Assembly: GCA_015179045.1 (NCBI GenBank)
Contig: WHUZ01000077.1
Location: 124,001 to 188,000, forward strand
Source: Kalaharituber pfeilii
Taxonomy: Eukaryota; Ascomycota; Pezizomycetes; Pezizales; Pezizaceae
Reading direction: 5' to 3'
Length of the DNA: 64,000 nt
In this document: positions 55,115-64,000 of the stretch, one piece after another
How the letters are laid out: every line of letters starts with the position of its first letter
Position numbering within the stretch: the first letter of the stretch is position 1
The notes under the pieces: generated by a model
Databases searched by the model: none
What the model was told of the DNA's origin: nothing
The model's input: only the letters and a program-made list of their open reading frames with translations
Program-made: the position numbers and the translations under genes

Positions 55115-55995
55115 TGTCAAAACGGACAGTCTGATCCCGCCTTCTATTATCACGACATACACGTTCTGTTATTGTTTTATTGGCTTAATTCTTTCTTATC
55201 TTCGTTTCACATGTCGTTTACATGGATGGTTGCTATGGTTATCTCGTATATTGTAATTCTTTCATTTATTTACGGAATTACTTCGGATATCACATTCAGC
55301 TGGGATTTGTTTCGAACTCGCATACAGCTTGTATTACTTCGTCTTTTCTTTACGAATCTGTACAAGTTTGTTGCCTATATCTACGGCTACCATTTGGGTA
55401 TAGTCGTCTCGCTTTCTGTGTATATAGTCTGCGGAAACTAGTGAGCGGCACGAGCTAGCTCGAGCCGAGCTGGAGGGTGAGCTCGAGCCAGCTCGTGAGT
55501 AAGAAAGCTCGGCTCGAGCTGGCTCGAGCTGGCGTGGCATGAGCTCGAGCCTGGATTGATTATATATATAATATTGACAAACTAAACTAAACTAAGCTAA
55601 ATTTTCATCTTTCTCACTACTATCAGCTAAAGTGTGCATTTCGAAGTTGTTGGTAGGTCAGAATGAGCTCCAAGTCTCTAATTATTACTATATTAGGTAT
55701 TTACAGTTTATGAAACCTTGCACTGGCTAAGCATTTTAGCGAGCTGTCAAGAAAAATACAATAATGATCTTGGCTCGTTTGAGCTCGAGCTGGCTCGGCT
55801 CGTGCCGCTCACTAGCGGAAACCCGCACCCACTTAATACCATAGAGTCGCTCAACTCCTCTCCTCGTTGCCTTCCTCCGTGCCTCCACTCCATTGCTGCC
55901 TTCGTTTGCACCATTATCTTTCTCTATAGCGCTTGCCCCGCTATCCTTATTCTTCCGCTACGCATCGTATTACCCTCTCGTGGGTCACGTTGTTA
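55115..55995 (+). mobile_element. Solo LTR (TGTCAAAACGG family) with hAT MITE inside
   Basis: Target duplication CTGGT (55110-55114, 55996-56000). Without the MITE it equals 32104-32601 with few changes. Confidence 0.93.
55439..55814. mobile_element. hAT-type MITE, 376 bp
   Basis: Inverted ends TAGTGAGCGGCACGAGC. 8-bp target duplication GCGGAAAC (55431-55438, 55815-55822). The empty site is seen in the paralogous LTR at 32420-32427. 8 bp and TAGTG ends fit hAT. Confidence 0.95.
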
Positions 55996-56008
55996 CTGGT
56001 AACAGGAA

Positions 56009-56929
56009 GCGAGTATATGGTGTAGGAGTCTTGAGAGCGTGGATTCTGTGGACCATACAATGTCCATTCCCGATAATATCAGTATCATTAATTGTTGAAA
56101 TTATGCGTACACCCGAGTTGCTATCCGCCACTGGGTGGCGAAGCGCTAGGTACGAAAAAGCCTATTGTATCATTTCTATGATTCCTATTGATTTCATTAC
56201 TGCTCATATCTTGACGTAAATATTGTGGTTTGAAGACGAATATACACTATGTCATTCTTTCACTATTGTTAGCTTTATTCTATATTTTGCCTATTATTGC
56301 CTATCATTATTCATGTATATAAGTCAGAGCTTCTGACGACTCTTCATACAATATACGAAATCTGCTACATAATTCTAGAAATTTACTTCATTAATATAAT
56401 CACTAACCACGGAGGGAAAAATCTATTTCGCTCAAATAAATCCAATCACTCGGGCTGTTCAATTATTAAGCGGTGGTTATGTTAATACGCTGAGTACCAA
56501 TCACCTGGGCCGTCATATTTGACCAGAATGACCGGAAGCAGCCTCGCTAAATAGGGGTTTTTACGTACGATGAACCGCCCAGAACATATACATACAAAAC
56601 TCTTATTTTCTCGCCACTCCAGGCCGGATATCCGATCAGGGCCAATACTCTACCTGCACATTACAAAATATACAGAACGGACCACAATCAAATATGGATC
56701 ATAGCATTCTGCGACCTTAGTGATATCACGTGATCAATCAACCAACTACGGACCGAACTGCTTGTTGGAATCTTTGCCCAACTTCTATAAAAAAGAGGGG
56801 ATATGCGAGGGATAATTGATCACGGCATAGCCTAATTCACGCAGGGAAGATATTATAGAGATACGGTTAAGTCTATTGATCTGAGAGTCACAAGAGCAGC
56901 AGATTTATATACATGAGGAAGCAGAGCAT
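56009..56929. other. No gene recognised
   Basis: AT-leaning sequence, no frame above 110 codons with a recognisable domain. Confidence 0.45.
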
Positions 56930-57023
56930 AAGAAGAGATGATTGTTATTACTCCGTAGACAGAGTAGCCAAAGTACGGCATCTATATACATAGAGCTCTT
57001 GGACCTTACTAGACTCCGTCATG

Positions 57024-57589
57024 ATCGGAGCCCTACTACAGTATCCGACGGAGAAGGTCACGGAAGCCGGACTACACATGGAGGTCAGGGCGCGGCGAAT
57101 CGAACAAAGAAACAGACTAGGACGAAGCTACAGACCACTATAGTGCCTAGGAAGCCTGACGGGCACCCTGGGGGACCTGCTGGGCGGAAAAGGCGTCAAC
57201 TCCTGGAAATATAAGATAAAAAAGGCGGAGAGCCTGGAATGCCGAAGGTGCGGGGAAGAAGAAGAGACGGCAACACACATCTGGGAGAGCTGTAGGGTAT
57301 GGAAACAAAAATGGCCAGGGGGTCAGGCAGAGGCGAAAGCACCCAAGGGGAGAGAAGGCGAGGAGGGTGACCCATTGGTGGACATGCTGACATGGGCGAG
57401 GACATGACGAATCAATTCTTTTAAGGGGGGGACTGGACGAAGTTATTTCACTAATTTCCACTGCTTACTTATTTCTGACGGTTGAGACTCCTTTATTTCC
57501 TATATTTATTCATTACGTACCTAATCTCGCCATAGCTCACGGGGCGGCATGCGAGTAGTAATGATATTTAAAAAAAAAAAAAAAAAATT
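57024..57589 (+). mobile_element. 5'-truncated A-type LINE, 566 bp
   Basis: Target duplication GACTCCGTCATG / GACTCCCTCATG (57012-57023, 57590-57601). The plus strand encodes the ORF2 end: RIEQRNRLGRSYRPL, a stop, then CRRCGEEEETATHIWESC (C-x2-C-x8-H-x4-C). The hairpin near 57528-57557 has inner stem GCTC/GGGC (G-U pair). TAATGATATTT and poly-A follow. Confidence 0.9.
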
Positions 57590-57646
57590 GACTCCCTCAT
57601 GGCCCCTACTGATGATCGACCTGCCATGTTTAATTGACCGGACATT

Positions 57647-57705
57647 TTTTTTTTTTTTTACGGTCACGTAACCCCGCATACAGGCTACTGGCCTATGGCA
57701 GGGAA
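57647..57705 (-). mobile_element. 59-bp hairpin-only B-type retroinsertion
   Basis: Target duplication ACCGGACATT (57637-57646, 57706-57715). The inner stem is AGGC/GCCT instead of TGGC/GCTG, so both strands changed. It ends two bases past the outer stem. Confidence 0.95.
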
Positions 57706-57840
57706 ACCGGACATTACTGCAGATCTCTAACAGCTGTGATGCACGGACGTATCGCAGGAAATAAGTGGTGATGGGCGCTAGGGCTGGGTAGGGGTTGATT
57801 GAAAAATAGATATATATAAATTTAGATCAACGTTTACTAT

Positions 57841-58209
57841 TTACTGATCATGGGTAGTAGCCCACGACCACACTAGTATCTACAAATGGCGGCAATACAT
57901 GAGGCCTTACTGCACCCTGATCCAAGGGGCGCTAGGGCATTCGATGGATGTTATGGTAATTAGAATCTCTAGTTAAGGTGTTCTATGGTCGCAAGTACCG
58001 ATAGATATAGCACTCTCGACATCCAATATGTCACTTCTGAGCTCGTCATAATCCAGCTGGAATTAACAAAACAAACACGTCGCCATGAAGTCGTCAGATT
58101 GCGGTCCTGTTGAATACAACGGATATCTCATCGTAGCCACTTGGGTAGTTTACGAGTACTGAAATTTAAAAATAAAACCAAGAACAAGGACAAAAACTAG
58201 CCATTTATT
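57841..58209. other. No gene recognised
   Basis: Nothing supported. Confidence 0.4.
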
Positions 58210-58728
58210 GCTTGCTTAGCTTTCTTTGCAATACCCTTTTAATCATGAAGGCGGGAATGCGCATGGCGGCCAAGGCCCGGCGAGCAGCGCACGGCAGAGC
58301 GATCGACCAGGACTGATCTACAGAGAGTGGGGATAGGGTACGCACGCTGGCTGGCGTGTTGGGGGGGAAAGGTCTGAAGGCCTGAAAGCATAAAATGGGC
58401 AAGGCGTACAGTCCAGAATGCAGATAGTGCGGGAGAAGGATACGGCAACTCAAATTTGGAACAGGTGCGATGCATGGAGGAGTGAATGGCCAGGACGGCT
58501 AAAACCAATATATAGGCCACCGGTCGCAAGGGAGAGGGAAGGGGAGGGGGAAGGGGAGGAGAAGGGGACCCCGTGGTGGAACTATTGAGGTGGATAGAGA
58601 AATACTGTAATTTCATTAGGTCTGGCTTTTACCGTTGAATTCGTTTTTTTTGTTATTTTATTTCCTTTATCTCCTATGTAATTAATCTCGTCATAGCCCA
58701 TAGGGCGGCATGCGAGTAATTTTCTTTC
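58210..58728 (+). mobile_element. 5'-truncated A-type LINE
   Basis: ORF2 end in decayed form (SPECR, CG, then TAT-IW-type wording), a G/A-rich tract at 58528-58566, then the hairpin at 58686-58715 (CTCGT...GCGAG). The usual poly-A is replaced by a T-rich tract, probably because another element joins here. Confidence 0.7.
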
Positions 58729-59100
58729 TTTTTTTTTTTTTTTTTTTTTCGTTAATGCTGTGTTGTTTTGTAGAGACATGGTGAGAGTTATTATCGCTAC
58801 CTACAAATGAGAGTCTCAAGCAAATATAGGATATAAATGAAAATGATGACCTAATAAACTCGATTGTAGCTCTCCACCTCCTGCCGCCCCACATAGTAAG
58901 CCTACTAGTGGGTCTTCTCTTTCTTCGGTGCAAATTATATCTCTCGCTCTGCTGGGTATGCGTTTTTTTTTTTTTTTTTTTTTTTTTTTCACGTGACCCC
59001 GCATGCGGCTGTTCGCCATGGCAGGGCTCCTGGGTATGCGTACCGGGCACCTCTCCAACTAACTTCGCACAATTACCAGACTCTGAAGCCCGTGTATAGT
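58729..59100 (-). mobile_element. A-type LINE 3' end, diverged
   Basis: Poly-T (58729-58749), a degenerate hairpin, then a 3'UTR with GTGGGTCTTCTC resembling 40085-40100. It is split by the B-type insert 58964-59029. Confidence 0.55.
58964..59029 (-). mobile_element. 66-bp hairpin-only B-type retroinsertion
   Basis: Target duplication CTGGGTATGCGT (58952-58963, 59030-59041). Inner stem TGGC/GCCG. It ends three bases past the outer stem. Confidence 0.95.
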
Positions 59101-59123
59101 CTGTCTACCAACTATCTATTTGA

Positions 59124-59723
59124 TTAGCCTGGTAGGATCCTCAGTGAAGGGCAGGGTGATGGTTGATACCTTGCCACATTGCAAAAAAGTAGCTTCGTGT
59201 TGTTCCTAATATTTTGGATTGCATCCTGTGCAGAATTGACAATTTTTGTACCAAAGTCCTTCAATTTCTCCCCAACTGATTCCAGCCAAGCCAAAATGGT
59301 TGTTGCTACTGCACGCATCCCATCTAGAATCCCCTTCAAAAACTTGCGAAATGGCTTAACCCATTCCAACCGAGTTTCAAAGTCCTGCGTTGCCTCTTCT
59401 TGCACCTGCTCTGGAAGTTCCTTAACTATCGTACGACATCGGACCTCAACTGACTCAACTGTTCTGTCAAGATTCTTCTCGAGGACATCAATTAACTTCT
59501 GTTTTTGTACTTCGGCGTTCTTAGGTCGCAAATGATTACTCGTTTTGAGGCGTTCAACTTCTTGCTTGAAGTCATCCATGTATTCTTTCTGTTGATGAAT
59601 AGCGGCTTCGTTCTCCTTGCGCAGTCTTTCCTGCGCCCTGCATAGTTTCTCCAAAGATTCACAGCTTCCCTTGATGAGGATTGCGGAAATGCCGATCGCG
59701 AAGATTCCAATCATATCCAACAT
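59124..59723 (-). CDS. Small protein with N-terminal hydrophobic helix and coiled coil
   Basis: 199 codons on the minus strand, ATG at 59723 in ACCATGT (A at -3), stop TAA at 59124. Residues 1-18 (MLDMIGIFAIGISAILIK) form a hydrophobic helix that could be a membrane anchor or signal. Residues 22-75 are charged with heptad spacing (LCRAQERLRKENEAAIHQ), a likely coiled coil. Residues 115-185 are amphipathic (FRKFLKGILDGMRAVATTIL). No introns, no stops, ordinary composition, so I take it as a real host gene. The layout recalls helical-bundle membrane-active domains found in fungal cell-death proteins, but no family motif can be named. It is isolated between LINE remnants and unique DNA. Confidence 0.7.
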   Translation of the reverse strand: MLDMIGIFAIGISAILIKGSCESLEKLCRAQERLRKENEAAIHQQKEYMDDFKQEVERLKTSNHLRPKNAEVQKQKLIDVLEKNLDRTVESVEVRCRTIVKELPEQVQEEATQDFETRLEWVKPFRKFLKGILDGMRAVATTILAWLESVGEKLKDFGTKIVNSAQDAIQNIRNNTKLLFCNVARYQPSPCPSLRILPG

Positions 59724-61890
59724 GGTTTCCGTGCTTCGCTGTTGTCTACCTTGTGTTAATATCAGAAAACTATAAATTATAATAAGAAACTTACGATTTT
59801 GATACCCAGCACTAAGATTGATTTATGGAATTCAGCGAAAGTACGTAGAAGTTTGGAGGGAGATGAAGTGTAGTGTATTAATGTGTTTAAATAGAGCTGT
59901 TATAGCTTACGAATGGTCAACTGCGATTGTCTAAAGTTAACCAAAAGTAGCTGGAGATTCAGTGGCTAGTAATGTTCAAGGATATGAGCTATTTTGTTAT
60001 CGCCTCGATTGCTATGATATCTTATATTTCTCCATGGAAGGCCGAACATACTGTATCTACAGTACGAAACAAAATCCACTCTGACAACAATTCCAAGGCT
60101 GTTGCAATCATTGCAGTCCACTTCGCAATATGCATGCGGCCGAGCTATCCACTAATATTCTTGCAGTCTCATTTGCCAACTGAATCTTGCGGTAGCTGTA
60201 CAATCTAGAGGATGTGTGAAGCAAGACATGACTGGATTGTCCGAGCCGTTAATAGAGGGATTTTGCAATCCTGTGCTCGGGAGGAGGGGGAAAAAGCGCT
60301 GTGCATGCATTAATTTACGCTACTCGACAGGGGGTAAAAGGTGACATTTTGTCAGAACTTTTGTGCGGGATTTACACAAAAAAATATGACACATGTATTT
60401 TGACTGCATACAAGTTAAAAAGGTGTTGCACAATTCTATTTAACTACTATAACAGCGAAGCTGATCCAGCACACTTCTAACCAATGACAGGAGCCTTTCT
60501 TTTATCATTTTATCACACTCTTTTGAAGCTCTTCCACCTCATTTGCGCATTCATCATGTGAAATAATAATTCAGATGTACTCAACTCAGGTAGTTTCACA
60601 ATTGTGACTTTCATGACCGAAATCTTTGTGTGCCGAGCTCGGATTTTCATTTCGCTATTGTGTGAGGCTTTAGCGAGTGATTGGAGGCTGACTGGGAAAT
60701 GGAGTCATGCGAGTTGGTTGAAAACAAACATTGAAGGGTGTAGCTATGTGAAGCGTGCAGGAACCGGTTCGAGACTGTGTAGGAAAGGCCTGTAGAGTGA
60801 CAAGTATACATAACAAATAGGTGAATTCTGTCCTAGCAACTATCCCTGTTACTGTACATGGTATGCGCTTCTGAAGACTTACCCCTACTCTCGAGTTCAT
60901 ACCCCTGTAGAAAGGAATTAAAATTTATAAGGCTAAAATGAACTAACCTCAAAGTGTACCATATCATTCCAAAGAACAAGATTAAAACTCCACAACACTT
61001 ATCAGCCGCTATCTTTGACCACTGACTTTACTATGCATATCCAACTTGAATGCTGACGCTACTTGCTCTTCTTAGATTGATGTTACTAAGGCATTTCTAC
61101 TCAATACTCCTGAGAATAAAGTTTGAACTTGAAGAGCGCCACCGTCGCAATGTGGCTACAGATAAACCTGTCATATTGGATACTCAGGCTTGTCATACTG
61201 GATAACTTGTCATATTACATAAGCTTTGTCAGCCCGAATTTGGGCCTGTAAGATTTTTGAATATTTTCATTCATTGGAAGAATAACCATTTGACTGGCCG
61301 GTTTCCTAGGTTTACTGGTAATTTGACCTGTCATATTAGAGAGTGCCAATAGTAGCAAGGATCATAATGCTTAGCGATAGAATTTTCATTTCGGTATATA
61401 TACAATTCACAGAACAGATAGTGTTATTTATCCTAGTCATGCTTCTGCAGTGTTCATCCTAACCCCGTTTGTGCTCTTTGTAGTTGAGAGTACTACTATT
61501 GGTTTGACTATTATTAAATGGACATATAATACCCAGAACTAGCAGGCCCAGAAGACGTAGACTCAATGGATCAGGATCAGGTTGAAGAAGACTACTATTC
61601 GGGGAACCAGAGCCAGTCTCACTCCGTGATGTAAATAATGTATTGTGAACAATTCAATCAAGTGCTTTGTTGAGTAGAATCAGCAAAAGGAAGTATAGCA
61701 CAGGAGGACGAACAAGCAGCACTTGCACTTCAGTCACTTGAAAAGTACATAACCTTGTTGAGCTTGAAGCATCTCTTGAAACAGGTCTCAATTACCTCCT
61801 ATTTTACTCCTGTATGGTCTCTTATTTAGGTAGGTACGTATTTTTGCATGTACTTGGCTCGAAAATTGATCTCAGTCTTCTAAGTACTGC
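59724..61890. other. Unique DNA, promoter side of the 199-codon gene
   Basis: No second gene was supported. The frames at 59972-60208 (78 codons, hydrophobic start) and 60604-60795 have no recognisable features. TTGTCATAYTGGATA-like units recur at 61150-61215 and near 61320. Confidence 0.5.
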
Positions 61891-61902
61891 ATAACAGAGC
61901 TT

Positions 61903-62042
61903 TTTTTTTTTTTTTTTAAAAAAAAAAAATATCACGTGACCCCACATGCGGCTGTTCGCCATGGCAGGGCCCCTGGGTGTAAACCCTCAGAGCCTGGAGG
62001 CAGGCTTATCTAACTACCTCTTCCCTACAAATGAAAAAGTAC
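61903..62042 (-). mobile_element. B-type retroinsertion with a mixed tail
   Basis: Target duplication ATAACAGAGCTT (61891-61902, 62043-62054). The left end is T15 followed by A12, then TATCACGTGACCCC and the B hairpin, then 3'UTR. Confidence 0.92.
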
Positions 62043-62106
62043 ATAACAGAGCTTGATGCACGTATTCACCCGGCTTCTCATGTTTGATTTACCGTGGGCG
62101 CAGCTT

Positions 62107-62590
62107 TTTTTTTTTTTTTTTTTTTTTTTTATATCAATACTCGCATGCCGCCCAAAGGGCTATGGCGAGGTTTTATTAAAAGAGAAAAAAGAAGTCGAAC
62201 CCCAAACTATCTACTACTAACTACATGTAGTGCCCGCGAAACTTCTCCATGATGCGGGTGGCAGTCCCGGTCCCGGTATCTCCTACTTTCGTCCCCTCTC
62301 CGACTCGTACCGGACCGATCTGAGCCAACGTCCCCGAGCCTCACCCCCTCAACATCCGTCTCCTTTTCCAAGTATACAACCGCCGAGCTGGTTTTCTTCC
62401 CCTCCTCAACCAGCGTGGTCCTCTTCCTCAGCTAGCGAATTCCCGAAATCTTTCCCAATTCCTTGTTCGCGGCCTCCAACCATTGTCTGACCTTCCCTAG
62501 GTCCTTCCGTAGGGCGATCCCGTGTATTACGATGCCGGTTTTTCCTTTGGTGGTGGCATCGGAAATGGTTGTTGGGGAGGTGGCGGTTTT
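62107..62590 (-). mobile_element. Non-autonomous LINE derivative: ORF1 fragment plus A-type tail
   Basis: 15-bp target duplication CCGTGGGCGCAGCTT (62092-62106, 62591-62605). Poly-T, hairpin, a 60-base 3'UTR, then directly ORF1-type coding on the minus strand: KTGIVIHGIALRKDLGKV, WLEAANKELGKI and EGKKTSSAVVYLEKE. No ORF2 lies between. The complete flanks show the unit inserted in this form. Confidence 0.88.
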
Positions 62591-62605
62591 CCGTGGGCGC
62601 AGCTT

Positions 62606-63135
62606 CACAGAGCCAGATTCGTATTCCAAATTCTGTGCCAGATCTCGATTCTCGTAGCAACCACAAAATAAAAATTCTCAGACTCCCAAATTCTCAATTG
62701 TGTCAGCAGATCGCGCCCCCGCATCACTACAAAGGCAGGTGCTTTATGCACCAGTTATTGCATGCAAAACTATCTACACCTATCGCTCATACAACTATGA
62801 TGTTTTAGCACTTTGGTTCGTCTGTGAAAAATTTCTGTGAATCTGGAATTTGGCAGAGGCGGGGTGAGAGGTCTGCCAGATTTGAGAAGCTGGACAGGGG
62901 GTTGAGAATTTTTCTGGGCGATCGAGCACTGACAAACCTGTGAATCTGCGCCTACGGGAAGTCGTCCATTTGCTACCCCGAACATGATTGCTCTGCCTCG
63001 ACTCAGTGTATACGAGTGGGTCATGCTGGTCAGTGGGATGTTGCCATATAAATGGGTGCAGCTCCAAGGTTGAACTGAGAATTTGACCATGGGGATGGAA
63101 CCCAGGTTCTGAACGGCTAAGGAAACCGATCAAAA
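62606..63135. other. No gene recognised
   Basis: Frames up to 112 codons on the minus strand (63133-62795) without known features. Confidence 0.4.
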
Positions 63136-63310
63136 AATCTATAGTTTGTGTCCTCCGTTAGGGACCAAGGGACCTAAAAGTAGGTAACGCGAGCAGTAAG
63201 GGAAAGTATGCGCATTTAAGGGTCAACTGGGGCTACCAATTGAGGAGCTCGTCACGTTCGATATAGGAAACCGGGATGCACTGCAGAGGGTAGAAAAGGA
63301 TATAAGGGTC
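63136..63310 (+). pseudogene. Possible LINE ORF2 fragment
   Basis: The plus strand has a short protein-like run, EELVTFDIGNRDALQRVEKD, just left of the inserted tail. It may be part of the LINE that resumes at 63728. This rests on position and wording only. Confidence 0.3.
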
Positions 63311-63727
63311 TTTTTTTTTTTTTTATATCAGTACTCGCATGCCACCCTAAGGGCTATGGCGAGGTTTAGCTACATGAGAATTAAAGGGAAAATAACGGAG
63401 AATTAAAAGGGAAAGTAACAGTAGTACGAATGATCAAAACAACCAAAGGTTCCAATAAGCAAATAGCCGAATCTATCGCCCCGCTTATTCCAGGATGTCC
63501 ACCAATGCATCTTTGTCATCCTTCTGGTCGCCCTTCGTGGGTCTAATCAGGTCCACCTCCCCTCCGGGCCATTCTTCTTCCATACCTTGCACCGTGCTAG
63601 TACGTGGGAGGTGGTCTCCTCCTCCTCCCCGCACCACCGGCACTCCGGGCTGTCTGCTTTGCCTATCTCATGTCTCCATCGTCTTAGGCCTTTGCCCCCT
63701 AAGATGCCCTCCAGTGTCGACACCTTC
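63311..63727 (-). mobile_element. 5'-truncated A-type LINE
   Basis: Poly-T, ATATCAGTACTCGC, A-type hairpin, 3'UTR, then the ORF2 C-terminus on the minus strand: LRRWRHEIGKADSPECR and CRWCGEEEETTSHVLARC (C-x2-C-x8-H-x4-C). Confidence 0.85.
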
Positions 63728-64000
63728 TATCAAGGGGATGAGGAAGGGGATAAAAAAGGCGGCCCCGGCACCGGCAAACCTAGTGGTACTGACAGACTCA
63801 CAGGCTGCAATAGCGGCAGTGAGGAAGGCGGGAACCCAGGGGAGGGCACGAACCGAGGACCTGAGGAGAGGGGTTGATGTGATTGCGGAGAGGAAGAGAA
63901 AGGGAGGAGATGTCAAGCTGATGTGGGTGAAAGCTCATATTGGCATCGCAGGCAATGGGGCGGCAGATGTCGAGGCGAAGAGAGCGGCGGACAAGATAGG
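63728..64000 (+). pseudogene. LINE ORF2 RNase H, running off the window
   Basis: The plus strand reads LVVLTDSQAAIAAVRKAG and VKLMWVKAHIGIAGNGAAD, followed by VEAKRAADKIG. These are the third and fourth acidic blocks of the RNase H domain; the Asp of TDSQ and of GAAD are present. The usual NE/NK before the last Asp reads NG here. It continues past base 64000, so the tail type is not known. The short open stretch and truncation leave open whether this copy is intact. Confidence 0.8.

Larger units (their letters stand above)
56930..57840 (-). repeat. TRIM-like LTR plus adjoining internal DNA, split by two retroinsertions
   Basis: The minus strand begins TGTTAGAGATC at 57731 and matches the 31.4-, 34.0- and 51.0-kb relatives through to about 56930 (TGATTGTTATTACTCCG). 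57732-57840 matches 31310-31430 and would be internal sequence. Confidence 0.65.

Noticed and set aside
58686..58760. Single element with hairpin followed by T-rich tail
   Set aside because: The orientation of hairpin and T-tract conflict. Two elements meeting end to end is simpler.

Overview
The window looks like repeat-rich nuclear DNA of a filamentous ascomycete (Pezizomycotina-like). The basis is an ankyrin-HET (heterokaryon incompatibility) gene in two copies, Tad1-like LINEs with endonuclease, reverse transcriptase, RNase H and a terminal CCHC motif, a Ty3/Gypsy element, and one old ORF whose in-frame stops all fit CA-to-TA change (RIP-like). No rRNA, CRISPR or operon structure is visible. 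The genus cannot be told from the sequence.

Only two ordinary host genes appear intact: an 842-codon ankyrin-HET gene at 25512-28040 (+) and a 199-codon predicted membrane/coiled-coil protein at 59124-59723 (-). A directly repeated copy of the ankyrin-HET gene fills 1-2253 but carries two one-base deletions. The duplication spans 1-3121 and about 25787-28925.

Almost everything else is transposable elements, often several layers deep. 7396-14826 is a complete but decayed Gypsy element (300-bp LTRs, 4-bp target duplication) inside an older gag-like remnant. 16.0-19.0 kb is AT-rich and RIP-like. 19342-22383 is a TA-flanked MITE containing a solo LTR (TSD TTTGA), which contains a DDE transposon. 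28.9-35.2 kb holds LINE 3' ends and solo LTRs. About 35.4-45.95 kb is one long LINE on the + strand, broken by a minus-strand LINE, a solo LTR that itself holds a TIR element with a 189-bp-arm palindrome, a hAT MITE and several tiny retroinserts. 45.95-50.4 kb is a nearly full-length minus-strand LINE with an intact YMDD. 52-64 kb carries further LINE tails, a solo LTR split by a hAT MITE, and the start of another LINE at the right edge.

The most unusual feature is a set of ultrashort retroinsertions. At least nine loci carry just one about 30-nt hairpin plus a short AT linker and poly(A), flanked by 10-15 bp target-site duplications, with 5' ends within 0-5 nt of the hairpin base. Two tail types (A, outer stem CTCGC/GCGAG; B, outer stem CCCTGC/GCGGGG) share the core GCCATRGC ... 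GCKGCAWGC and show compensatory changes. The same hairpins end the longer LINE copies, so they are probably the RNA signal read by the LINE reverse transcriptase. The hairpin alone appears to be mobilised again and again. All function statements are from reading the sequence; no database search was run.
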